Assembly (NCBI RefSeq): GCF_000243075.1 | Contig: NC_016745.1 | Coordinates: 2,683,001 to 2,747,000, forward strand | DNA from: Oceanimonas sp. GK1 | GTDB taxonomy: Bacteria; Pseudomonadota; Gammaproteobacteria; Enterobacterales; Aeromonadaceae | Direction: 5' to 3' | DNA length: 64,000 nucleotides | Shown: positions 17,495-26,196 of the stretch, piece after piece | Numbering within the stretch: position 1 is the stretch's first letter | Layout: each line of letters begins with the position of its first letter | Program-made: the position numbers and the translations under genes | Notes under the pieces: generated by a model | Seen by the model: the letters and a program-made list of their open reading frames with translations, nothing else | Databases searched by the model: none | What the model was told of the DNA's origin: nothing

Positions 17495-17562
17495 TGCTAA
17501 CCCTCTTGTACAACTATGCTGTTACCATAGCGTTAGTTGTACAAAGTGATCAAGGCTGTACA
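17488..17562. promoter_or_regulatory. Four TGTACA sites, probable LitR/MerR operator
   Basis: TGTACA occurs at 17488, 17507, 17538 and 17557 (first bases). The first and second, and the third and fourth, are each separated by 13 bases. In Pseudomonas putida class II LitR is reported (from memory) to bind T(G/A)TACA-N12-TGTACA. A minus-strand promoter fits inside: TTGATC (complement of 17548-17553), 18 bases, TATGGT (complement of 17524-17529), so a bound regulator would cover it. Confidence 0.7.
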
Positions 17563-17616
17563 AGAAAAAATTCTTCAACGGCAAGAGGTGAGACGCGTGT
17601 CGTTGGGGCTGGTAAA

Positions 17617-17761
17617 TTGGAAAGTGGGAATTGGGGAATTGGAGGCTGGGACTGGGGACTGGGGACTGGGGACTGGGGACTGGGGACTGGGGACTGGGGA
17701 CTGGGGACTGGGGACTGGGGACTGGGGACTGGGGACTGGGGACTGGGGACTGGGGACTGGG
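17617..17761. repeat. Tandem array of ACTGGGG, about 15 perfect copies plus decayed units
   Basis: From 17651 to 17761 the sequence is fifteen perfect ACTGGGG units and a partial one; the preceding 30 bases are decayed heptamers (GGGAATT, GGGGAATT, GGAGGCT). The array lies between the DUF1315 gene and the operator of the photolyase operon. The complementary word CCCCAGT resembles heptamer repeats known from filamentous cyanobacteria (STRR family, from memory). Confidence 0.97.
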
Positions 17762-17794
17762 AACCTTGCCCGGGATAACCCCGGGCCACCAGGG

Positions 17795-18073
17795 TTAATT
17801 CAGCTTGCTGCGTACAATTTCCTGCTCATCGCGAAACTGGCGGCGCAGCTCGGCCTTGCTCTTCAGCACCAGCTCACCGCCCTTGCCAATGGTCATGTGC
17901 TCGGGATTGTCGTTGTGCATGGCCTGCCAGGCCAGCACCGCCTGCATGCTGTTTTCCTTCTGCTCCGGGGTCAGAGCTGAGCCATCGGGCCATTTGCCCA
18001 GCTCAACGGCGGTTTTAAGCCGCTCGTACACTTCTTTGGGCATGGCGGCAATGGCTTGCTGAAACGATGACAT
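17795..18073 (-). CDS. DUF1315-family protein (YeaC-like)
   Basis: A 92-residue protein like E. coli YeaC (DUF1315), of unknown function. Conserved segments are AMPKEVYERLKTAVELGKWP, GSALTPEQKENSMQAVLAW and HMTIGKGGELV. ATG 18073 is chosen since AGGAGG lies eight bases upstream; the longer ORF would run through a terminator. In E. coli yeaC also lies close to gapA, as here it follows a GAPDH gene on the same strand. It may be monocistronic. Confidence 0.88.
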   Translation of the reverse strand: MSSFQQAIAAMPKEVYERLKTAVELGKWPDGSALTPEQKENSMQAVLAWQAMHNDNPEHMTIGKGGELVLKSKAELRRQFRDEQEIVRSKLN

Positions 18074-18117
18074 GGCAACTCCTCCTGTAAAGAGCGCCCA
18101 ATTTACCACTCCCCACG

Positions 18118-18148
18118 AAAAAAGGGGCGGCTCACGCCCCCCCTTTTT
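18118..18148. terminator. Rho-independent terminator after the long GAPDH gene
   Basis: AAAAAAGGGGCG pairs with CGCCCCCCCTTTTT around GCTCA, 30 bases past the GAPDH stop on the minus strand and ahead of the DUF1315 gene. A- and T-runs on both sides allow use in either direction. Confidence 0.85.
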
Positions 18149-18177
18149 ACTGCCGGTTTGCAAAAATGCGATCAACC

Positions 18178-19608
18178 TCAGGCGGGCAGATCCATCAGCT
18201 CGATACCGGCCATTTTCTGCATTACTCGTACCACCTGGCAGCTATAGCCGAACTCGTTGTCGTACCACACGTACAGTACGGCACGGTCGCCGTCCACGAT
18301 GGTGGCCAGGGAGTCAACGATACCGGCAAAGCGGGAGCCGACCATGTCGGTGGACACCAGCTCGCTGCTGGTGCTGAAGTCGATCTGGTTGTGCAGCGGC
18401 GAGTCCAGGGACACCTTGCGCAGGTAATCGTTCAGCTCTTCCACGGTGGTGGCTTTTGCCAGGTTCAGGTTCAGCACGGCCATGGACACGTTCGGCGTCG
18501 GCACGCGAATGGCGTTGCCGGTCAGCTTGCCTTTCAGCTCGGGCAGGGCCTTGGCCACGGCAGAGGCGGCACCGGTGCTGGTGAGTACCATGTTCAGCGC
18601 GGCGCTGCGGCCACGACGATCGCCCTTGTGGTAGTTGTCGATCAGGTTCTGATCGTTGGTGTAGGAGTGCACGGTTTCCACGTGACCGTTCTTCACGCCA
18701 TAGGCATCGTTCACCGCCTTCAGCACCGGGGTGATGGCGTTGGTGGTGCAGGAGGCGGCAGACATGATGCGGTCTTCCGGCTGGATCATGTGGTCGTTGA
18801 CACCGAACACGATGTTCTTGATGTCGCCCTTGCCCGGCGCGGTCAGCAGCACCTTGGCGGCGCCCTTGGCCTTGAGGTGCAGGCCCAGACCGGCCTCGTC
18901 ACGCCACTTGCCGGTATTGTCGACCACCAGGGCATCGTGAATGCCGTACTGGGTGTAATCGATTTCGTCCGGGCTGTTGGCGTAGATCACCTGAATGTAG
19001 GTGCCGTTGGCGATAATGGCGTTGTTCTCGGCATCCACTTCGATGGAGCCGTTAAAAGGACCGTGTACCGAGTCGCGACGCAGCAGGCTGGCCCGCTTTT
19101 CCAGGTCGTCACCGCTGCCACGCACCACGATGCCCCGCAGGCGCATGCCGTTGTTGTTGCCGGCCCGTTCGATCAGCAGGCGGGCCAGCAGGCGGCCGAT
19201 GCGGCCAAAGCCGTACAGCACCACGTCGGTGGGCTTGGCATCGGTGTCGGCATTCAGGGCCGGCGCCAGCTCGGCTTTCAGGAAATCGGCCAGACCGGAC
19301 TCGTCCTGGTGGGTTTTCCAGTAACGTACCGCCAGCTTGCCCAGGTCGATGCTGGCCGGGGCCAGTGTCATCTCGCTCAGGGCCTTGAGCACGGGGTAGC
19401 TCTGGCTGACCGGCAGCGGCTGGCCTTCGTGGCGACGCACCACGCGGTGAGCCTTGAGAATGTCAATGGTAGAAGCGTTCAGCAAGGGGCGGGCATAGAC
19501 GCAGGTTTCCACGCCCTGGTTGCGGTACAGTTTGCCAATCAGGGGCTGCATGGACTCTGCCAGTTCCTGGCTCTGCTGCCAGGCGGACAGGTAACTCTCA
19601 TGGGTCAT
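18178..19608 (-). CDS. Glyceraldehyde-3-phosphate dehydrogenase, long form
   Basis: A 476-residue GAPDH carrying about 125 extra N-terminal residues before the Rossmann motif [17 protein letters not shown]. The catalytic cysteine lies in SAASCTTNAITPVLKAV, with STGAASAVAKALPELKGKLT and YDNEFGYSCQVVRVM further on. This long type is distinct from classical GapA and is found in Vibrio, Shewanella and Pseudomonas, where it is usually linked to gluconeogenesis; that assignment is by family, not shown here. It is divergent from the DUF2989 gene and ends at a strong terminator. Start codon ATG 19608 follows AAGGA. Confidence 0.93.
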   Translation of the reverse strand: MTHESYLSAWQQSQELAESMQPLIGKLYRNQGVETCVYARPLLNASTIDILKAHRVVRRHEGQPLPVSQSYPVLKALSEMTLAPASIDLGKLAVRYWKTHQDESGLADFLKAELAPALNADTDAKPTDVVLYGFGRIGRLLARLLIERAGNNNGMRLRGIVVRGSGDDLEKRASLLRRDSVHGPFNGSIEVDAENNAIIANGTYIQVIYANSPDEIDYTQYGIHDALVVDNTGKWRDEAGLGLHLKAKGAAKVLLTAPGKGDIKNIVFGVNDHMIQPEDRIMSAASCTTNAITPVLKAVNDAYGVKNGHVETVHSYTNDQNLIDNYHKGDRRGRSAALNMVLTSTGAASAVAKALPELKGKLTGNAIRVPTPNVSMAVLNLNLAKATTVEELNDYLRKVSLDSPLHNQIDFSTSSELVSTDMVGSRFAGIVDSLATIVDGDRAVLYVWYDNEFGYSCQVVRVMQKMAGIELMDLPA

Positions 19609-19756
19609 CGACCGGATCCTTTTAATTCACGTAACCGTTATGGGTATCAACAGCAAAAACAGAAAAAAGTTGCTGCTTTTGGGCTTTTCAGGCGCGCCCA
19701 TTTTAGTGGATAGGGGGTATGATTACCAGACCGGAGCCGAGCGCGAAAAGACCGAA

Positions 19757-20563
19757 ATGAGAACCAAACCCCTGTTATTCCTGCTGGTGGGCACGCTTTT
19801 GTTGGCAGGCTGTGAGCGAGATCGCACCAGTGGTCTGTGCGGTCGCTTTCCCCAGTTCTGTGCCGATTTGCACGACGACAGCTGGTGTACCCGGGAGCGT
19901 AACGGACTCGTAGAAGCCCGTTACGAACATGCCGAACGCCCCGGTGACGCCAGCCGCTACCGGCTGATGAGCAGCCTGGAAGCCTACCGGCTGTGCCTGG
20001 ATCCGCTGCTGGATATTCAGTACACCAAACGCCACGAACGCAAGAACACCAAGGTGGAAGCCATTATCGACATCGGCGAGGAACTGGCCCGGCTGGAAGC
20101 CCGCACCGCGTCGTCAGACTACCCCTACCTGCAGCTGTGGCGCTGGCAGCGTCATGGTGACCGGGCGGCCCGCAACGCCTTTATCGAGCAGGCGGGCCGG
20201 CCGGAAATGCAGCAGGCCGATCTGCAGCAGGCCCTGGCCGGGTTGTTACTGCAGCGGGACCCGGCGGCGGCCGAACGCGCCCTGCACCGCTCCCTGGAGC
20301 TGAGCGGAGCGGATCACAAGCCCGATGCCAGCCTACTCGCCAGCCTGGTGGATCTGTATATCAGGCAAAAGCGCTATGAAGAAGCCTGGATCTGGGCCGG
20401 CGCCATCAAGACCCTGTATGACAGCGAGCTGGTCAACTGGCAGCATATGGAGTCCTATGTCCGCTTTGACGAACAACAGCAGAAAGTGATGCAGCAGCAG
20501 GTCAACCAGCTGGCACAACAACTGGAACAAGGCCGCTACCAGCGCCATGCCGCCGGCAACTGA
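19757..20563 (+). CDS. DUF2989-family lipoprotein
   Basis: A 268-residue predicted lipoprotein: signal MRTKPLLFLLVGTLLLAGC with lipobox cysteine at 19, then ERDRTSGLCGRFPQFCADLH with paired cysteines and DDSWCTRERNGLVEARY. The C-terminal half is helical and TPR-like (DASLLASLVDLYIRQKRYEE), ending in a Gln-rich coiled coil. This matches DUF2989, whose function is unknown. The upstream in-frame start at 19640 is rejected because the signal peptide begins at 19757. It lies between two GAPDH genes; a link with them is not evident. Confidence 0.82.
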   Translation: MRTKPLLFLLVGTLLLAGCERDRTSGLCGRFPQFCADLHDDSWCTRERNGLVEARYEHAERPGDASRYRLMSSLEAYRLCLDPLLDIQYTKRHERKNTKVEAIIDIGEELARLEARTASSDYPYLQLWRWQRHGDRAARNAFIEQAGRPEMQQADLQQALAGLLLQRDPAAAERALHRSLELSGADHKPDASLLASLVDLYIRQKRYEEAWIWAGAIKTLYDSELVNWQHMESYVRFDEQQQKVMQQQVNQLAQQLEQGRYQRHAAGN

Positions 20564-20652
20564 GCCGGCCCGGACCGCCCTCTAACCCTGGCCCCTTGCC
20601 CCGCCGGCAACCGCAACCCGCCGTGGTGTTGACATACCCTGTCAAACAATGA

Positions 20653-21762
<1,110 letters not shown>

Positions 21763-21816
21763 TGGTGGTTTGAATGCAGTGATGCGTTCCGCCTGCCCCC
21801 TCCCTCTGGCATGATT

Positions 21817-21838
21817 GCCCCGCAAACGCGGGGCTTTT
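21817..21838 (+). terminator. Rho-independent terminator between gapA and the MarR gene
   Basis: GCCCCGC and GCGGGGC pair around AAAC and are followed by TTTT, 54 bases after the gapA stop codon. Confidence 0.8.
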
Positions 21839-21866
21839 CAAGGCTTATTCCCGCGGGAGTCGTTTC

Positions 21867-22358
21867 CTATTCGGACGGCATCTGCGCTTCGGCGCCGAAC
21901 GCATCAAGCCGGCGTTGATAGTTACTGGACCCCACCCAGGATGACAGGCGCGCCAGCAACTCGTTGAACACCTCGGCTTCTGCGGCTTGCAAAGGCGCCA
22001 TCAGCAGCTCTTCCAGCGCGTCGGACAGCTTTCTTGCCTGGTCCCGTGTCGCTTCGCCTTGCGCTGTGGTAAACAGCCGAAAGCGGCGGGCATCGGCCTC
22101 GTCGTTCTCACGCCGAACCAGCCCCTGCTTGATCAACCGCTGAATAATGCGCGAGGTCTGGCTGCGCTCCAGGCTGGCCTGACGGGAAAGATCCACAAAA
22201 ATAATGCCCGGCTGCCGGCCAATAATGCGCAACACGCGTACCTCATGCACCTTCAATCCCAGCCGGGATTGAAAAATGCCGTCGTTGACCCTGATCGCTT
22301 CCTGGGCAAGGAGATCGAGACGAAAGGTCCATCGCTCCTGAGTCAATGATTTGTTCAT
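21867..22358 (-). CDS. MarR-family transcriptional regulator
   Basis: A 163-residue winged-helix regulator. The core runs GLKVHEVRVLRIIGRQPGI, FVDLSRQASLERSQTSRIIQ with the recognition helix, then LIKQGLVRRENDEADARRF and LFTTAQGEATRDQARKLSDA, typical of MarR dimers. It is divergent from an MFS transporter, and the 293-base gap between them contains a near-palindrome TTGATACATGTCAA. The likely role is repression of the transporter and amidohydrolase genes until a small aromatic or acyl-amino-acid ligand binds; the ligand is unknown. Confidence 0.9.
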   Translation of the reverse strand: MNKSLTQERWTFRLDLLAQEAIRVNDGIFQSRLGLKVHEVRVLRIIGRQPGIIFVDLSRQASLERSQTSRIIQRLIKQGLVRRENDEADARRFRLFTTAQGEATRDQARKLSDALEELLMAPLQAAEAEVFNELLARLSSWVGSSNYQRRLDAFGAEAQMPSE

Positions 22359-22496
22359 ACATCTCCTGCTCGTTACCCGTCACTTTCGGGCAGATACGGC
22401 ATCAAAACGACTAGCCGGTTGTATGTGATACCGCCGACGGCGTGAATGCTGCCATCGCGGCACCCGTCTCCCTGCTGGTCATGATGAATAAATTAA

Positions 22497-22533
22497 TTGA
22501 TACATGTCAATATTTGCTAATTGCAACTATTGT
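22497..22533 (+). promoter_or_regulatory. Possible promoter and MarR operator for the MFS gene
   Basis: TTGATACATGTCAA (22497-22510) is a 14-base imperfect palindrome in the only AT-rich stretch of the MarR-MFS gap. It overlaps a possible -35 (TGTCAA, 22505-22510), with 17 bases to a possible -10 (TATTGT, 22528-22533). A second small palindrome, TTGCTAATTGCAA, follows. Confidence 0.4.
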
Positions 22534-22651
22534 AGATTGAACTCAACGACGAAGCGCGCCGGGCTTGCGGACATTAGCCGGCGTATCGCCACCTACTCCG
22601 CGTCGCTTGTGCGCGGCCCCATATCGTAAGCTGCAAACAGAGGACAGCCTT

Positions 22652-24115
22652 ATGAGTCAAACCGCTGCATCCACCTACAAGGGTAATGACAAGCTCCTGT
22701 ACGGTATTATTCTGGGCGTACTCGCCTTCTGGCTCTTTGCCCAAACCACGCTGAACATTGCGCCGGCCATGGCCGAGGATCTTGGCGTTGAACAATCTCT
22801 GATGAACAGTGCGGTGGCGATCACCGCCCTGTTCTCCGGTATTTTTATCGTGGTGGTCGGCGGGCTGGCCGACCGTATCGGCCGCGTGAAGACCGTGATG
22901 TGGGGCTTTGTTTTCTCCATCATCGGCAACCTGCTGGTAGGGCTGGCCCCCGAAGGCGCCCTGGGCGGTACCTTCCTGATGGGTGGCCGTATCTTCCAGG
23001 GTCTGTCAGGCGCCTTTATCATGCCCGCCTCCCTGGCGCTGGTAAAAGCCTACTGGGAGGGTGCCGGTCGTCAGCGCGCCATCTCGCTGTGGTCCATGGG
23101 CTCCTGGGGCGGCTCCGGCTTTGCCGCACTGTTTGGTGGCCTGATGGCGCAGAACGTGGGCTGGCGCTGGATCTTCTTCATCGCCGCCGCCGTCTCCGTT
23201 GTCGGCATGCTGATGGTCCGTGGCACTCCTGAGTCCAAAGCGGAAGTGGAAGGTAAGTACAAGCTGGACATCAAAGGCATCGTCACCTTTATGATCACCA
23301 TGGTGTCGCTGCAGGTGCTGGCCACCCAGGGCAGCCAGTTCGGCTGGACCAGCCCCCAATCACTGGGTCTGCTGGCCATCGCAGCGGTTTTTGGGCTTAT
23401 CTTCTTCAAGGTAGAGTCCAGCAACCCCAACGCCTTTGTACAGTTCCGTCTGTTCCGTAACAGCACCTACACCGGTGCCACCATTTCCAACCTGCTGCTC
23501 AACGCCACTGCCGGTATCATCATCGTGGCCATGCTGGTGCTGCAACAGGGTGGTGGTATCACCGCCCAGGAAGCCGGTCTGCTGACCCTGGGTTACGCCA
23601 TCTCCATCCTCGCCTTCATTCGAGTAGGTGAAAAACTGCTGCAACGCTTTGGCCCGCGCAAGCCGATGCTGTGGGGCTGCTTTATCGTGGGTATGACCAT
23701 AGTGCTGCTGATGCCCACCCACCTGATGCTGGACAACTACAAGATCCTGTCTGTCATCTCCTTCACCCTGTTCGGTGTGGGTCTGGCCTTCTATGCCACC
23801 CCGTCCACCGATGCGGCCCTGTCCAACCTGCCGCCTGACCAGGCGGGTGCCGGTGCCGGTATCTACAAAATGGCTTCTTCGATGGGGGCTTCCTTCGGTG
23901 TCGCTATCGCTGCCAGTGTCTACACCGCTATCTCTGGTAGCAACGAAGGCGTGGCCTGGATTGAAGGCGTTATCACCTTCGTCGGCAACCAGGAAAACCT
24001 GGCCTACCGTGAAGCGGCCTTCTTCGCTCAGCTGACCATGCTGGTGTTGCTGGTTATCGCGGTCTTCTCCATCACCCTGACCATACCGAAGGGCAAGCCT
24101 GCCGACCGTGGCTAA
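22652..24115 (+). CDS. MFS transporter, 14-helix drug/efflux type
   Basis: A 487-residue major facilitator protein with about 14 hydrophobic helices, as in the DHA2 (QacA/EmrB) group. The MFS signature appears as GGLADRIGRVKTVMWG between helices 2 and 3, and GGRIFQGLSGAFIMPASLAL resembles motif C-type proton antiporter sequence. ATG 22652 follows AGAGGA; the upstream in-frame extension has no homology. It is divergent from a MarR regulator and followed after 65 bases by an M20 amidohydrolase, so it may import or export the amidohydrolase substrate or product. Substrate unknown. Confidence 0.9.
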   Translation: MSQTAASTYKGNDKLLYGIILGVLAFWLFAQTTLNIAPAMAEDLGVEQSLMNSAVAITALFSGIFIVVVGGLADRIGRVKTVMWGFVFSIIGNLLVGLAPEGALGGTFLMGGRIFQGLSGAFIMPASLALVKAYWEGAGRQRAISLWSMGSWGGSGFAALFGGLMAQNVGWRWIFFIAAAVSVVGMLMVRGTPESKAEVEGKYKLDIKGIVTFMITMVSLQVLATQGSQFGWTSPQSLGLLAIAAVFGLIFFKVESSNPNAFVQFRLFRNSTYTGATISNLLLNATAGIIIVAMLVLQQGGGITAQEAGLLTLGYAISILAFIRVGEKLLQRFGPRKPMLWGCFIVGMTIVLLMPTHLMLDNYKILSVISFTLFGVGLAFYATPSTDAALSNLPPDQAGAGAGIYKMASSMGASFGVAIAASVYTAISGSNEGVAWIEGVITFVGNQENLAYREAAFFAQLTMLVLLVIAVFSITLTIPKGKPADRG

Positions 24116-24122
24116 TATCGCT

Positions 24123-24147
24123 GACCGCCGGCACGGAGCCGGCGGTC
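24123..24147 (+). other. Perfect intercistronic hairpin between the MFS and M20 genes
   Basis: GACCGCCGGC and GCCGGCGGTC pair perfectly around ACGGA, eight bases past the MFS stop and before the amidohydrolase. No T-run follows, so it may adjust mRNA stability or partial read-through. Confidence 0.7.
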
Positions 24148-24180
24148 GTCCACCATCTTTCTTCGCAAGGGGTAACCAAC

Positions 24181-25341
24181 ATGGACGCCATCATCAAGCA
24201 ACTCGAACAGAACAAAGACCAAATCCACGCCTGGTTTGAGCACATGCACAGCCATCCCGAGCTGTCGATGCAGGAAGCCAACACCGCCAGGTACATTGAA
24301 GACACCCTACGCAGCTTCGGCGAATACGACGTGCAAGCCGGTATCGGCAAATACGGTATCGTCGCCACCCTGAAAGTGGGTGACGGCGACCAGGCCATCG
24401 GCATTCGCGCCGACTTCGACGCCCTGCCCATTCAGGAAAGCAACAAGCTGCACTACTGCTCCAAGACCTCGGGCGTCTCTCACCTGTGCGGTCACGACGG
24501 TCATGCCACCATGCTGCTGGCGGCGGCCAAGTACCTGGCGCAAACCAAGAACTTCAACGGCACCCTGCGGCTGTTTTTTCAGCCGGCGGAAGAAACCATG
24601 CAGGGCGCTCCGGCCATGATTGCAGACGGTTTGTTTGAACGCTTCCCGGTGGATGCCGTGTTCGCCATGCACAATATGCCGGGGCTGGAGCAGGGCAAGC
24701 TGTACTTTACCGAGGGCAACGTGATGTCGGCGGTGGACAACTGGGAAGTGGTGCTCACCGGCAAGGGCGGCCATGGTGCCTTTCCCGAGCTGGCCATCGA
24801 TCCGGTGGTAGCCGGATCTTCCCTGGTGATGGCCATTCAGTCGGTGGTGGCGCGCAACGTCTCCCCGGCCCACAGTGCCGTGGTCACCATCGGTGCCTTC
24901 CAGGCCGGTGAGGCGGGCAATGTTATCGCCCACAGCGCCACCCTGCGCATGTCCATCCGCACCACCACCGACGAAGACCGCACCCTGGTGCTGACCAACC
25001 TGCGCCGTCTGATCCAGCAACAGGCCGAGTCCTTTGGCTGCACCGCCGAGATCCGCGAAGGCCAGCCGGGCGCCGTGCTGGTTAATGATCCGCAAGAAAC
25101 CCGCAAGGCCGCGCAAATTGCCCGGGAAGCCTTCGGTGAGGAAAATGTGTTTGAGGACGGCCCCACCTACCTGGCCTCCGAAGACTTTGCCTTTATGCTG
25201 CAAAAGTGCAAGGGCACCTACTGCTTCCTCGGCAATGGCGACAGCAAGTTCGTGCATCACCCGGAATATGTGTTTAACCGGGATATTCTGCCGGTGGGAG
25301 CCGCTTACTGGGTCGCCCTCACCGAGGGATATCTGAGGTAA
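24181..25341 (+). CDS. M20-family amidohydrolase
   Basis: A 386-residue zinc amidohydrolase of the M20D group (hippurate, N-acetyl-amino acid and IAA-amino acid hydrolases). Metal ligands are visible in LCGHDGHATMLLAAAKYLA, FFQPAEETMQGAPAMI, the DAVFAMHNMPG histidine and the C-terminal FVHHPEYVFN. The dimerisation insert follows GKGGHGAFPELAIDP. It cleaves an acyl or aminobenzoyl group from an amino acid; the specific substrate cannot be told. The gene sits 65 bases after the MFS transporter, separated by a hairpin, and likely shares its MarR control. Confidence 0.9.
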   Translation: MDAIIKQLEQNKDQIHAWFEHMHSHPELSMQEANTARYIEDTLRSFGEYDVQAGIGKYGIVATLKVGDGDQAIGIRADFDALPIQESNKLHYCSKTSGVSHLCGHDGHATMLLAAAKYLAQTKNFNGTLRLFFQPAEETMQGAPAMIADGLFERFPVDAVFAMHNMPGLEQGKLYFTEGNVMSAVDNWEVVLTGKGGHGAFPELAIDPVVAGSSLVMAIQSVVARNVSPAHSAVVTIGAFQAGEAGNVIAHSATLRMSIRTTTDEDRTLVLTNLRRLIQQQAESFGCTAEIREGQPGAVLVNDPQETRKAAQIAREAFGEENVFEDGPTYLASEDFAFMLQKCKGTYCFLGNGDSKFVHHPEYVFNRDILPVGAAYWVALTEGYLR

Positions 25342-25539
25342 CATCCGGCTTACCGTCTGGGCGGTGCCATCCTGGCCGCTCAACGTAAAAAAGCCCGCCG
25401 GCAGGTATGCTTTACCCGAGGTTCTTGTTACTTTCCCCGGGTCAGGCATGCCTGCCTTTTTATGGCACAGCCGGCTGCGCTACCATGGTGGCGAGGCCAC
25501 GTTGGCGCTCATGCCGCCCCCACTGCACAGGAGATCCCC

Positions 25540-26196
25540 ATGCTGTTACTGCTGGTCGAAGACGATCTGGCCCTGGGTAACGCCCTGCTCAAACTGCTCC
25601 GCCCTCACTACCGGGTAGAGTGGGTCAGAACCCTGGTGGCAGCAAAGCAGCATCTGGCGGCCAGCGATGCGGATCTGATCCTGCTCGATCTCGGGCTGCC
25701 GGACGGCGACGGCCTGCACTGGCTGCAACAGTTGCGCCGCCAGCACTATGCCCGACCGGTGCTGATCCTCTCGGCCCGGGATCAGCTGGATGACCGGGTA
25801 CAGGGGCTGGACACCGGCGCCGACGACTACCTGGTCAAGCCCTTTGAGCCCGACGAGCTGCTGGCCCGCATTCGAGTGCTGCTGCGCCGTGGTGCCGGCT
25901 CGGCCAGCCCGGTAATCGCCATGGGAGCGCTGGAATACGCTCCGCACACCGACGCCTTTACCCTGTCCGGTAAAGGGCTTGCCCTGTCCCCCATGGAGCA
26001 CCGGCTGCTGCAGACCCTGATCATGGCCAAAGGTCAGGTAGTGGCCCGGGAGCGGCTGCTGCAGCAATGGTACGGCACCGGCAACGGCGGCGATTCCAAC
26101 ACCCTGGACGTGCACATTCATGCCCTGCGCAAACAGCTCGGACGAGAACGTATTGTCACCGTGCGCGGCCAGGGCTACCGGCTGGTGGCCTTGTGA
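25540..26196 (+). CDS. qseB: OmpR-family response regulator, QseB-like
   Basis: A 218-residue response regulator. The receiver domain starts MLLLLVEDDLALGNALL with phospho-acceptor Asp50 in LILLDLGLPDGDGL, and DYLVKPFEPDELLARI carries the conserved lysine. The C-terminal winged helix has LSPMEHRLLQTLI and SNTLDVHIHALRKQLGRERI. ATG 25540 follows AGGAG. It overlaps the sensor kinase gene by four bases (GTGA), and the order qseB-qseC-ygiW, though here all in one direction, recalls the E. coli ygiW-qseBC locus. It could equally be a TctD/PmrA-like regulator; the name is by synteny. Confidence 0.85.
   Translation: MLLLLVEDDLALGNALLKLLRPHYRVEWVRTLVAAKQHLAASDADLILLDLGLPDGDGLHWLQQLRRQHYARPVLILSARDQLDDRVQGLDTGADDYLVKPFEPDELLARIRVLLRRGAGSASPVIAMGALEYAPHTDAFTLSGKGLALSPMEHRLLQTLIMAKGQVVARERLLQQWYGTGNGGDSNTLDVHIHALRKQLGRERIVTVRGQGYRLVAL

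Noticed and set aside
8301-17761. CRISPR array
   Set aside because: The tandem heptamers have no spacers and no direct repeats of 24-40 bases; no cas genes are near.
20632-20648. TTGACA...TGTCAA as a complete gapA promoter
   Set aside because: No -10 at 16-18 bases; kept only as a possible element.
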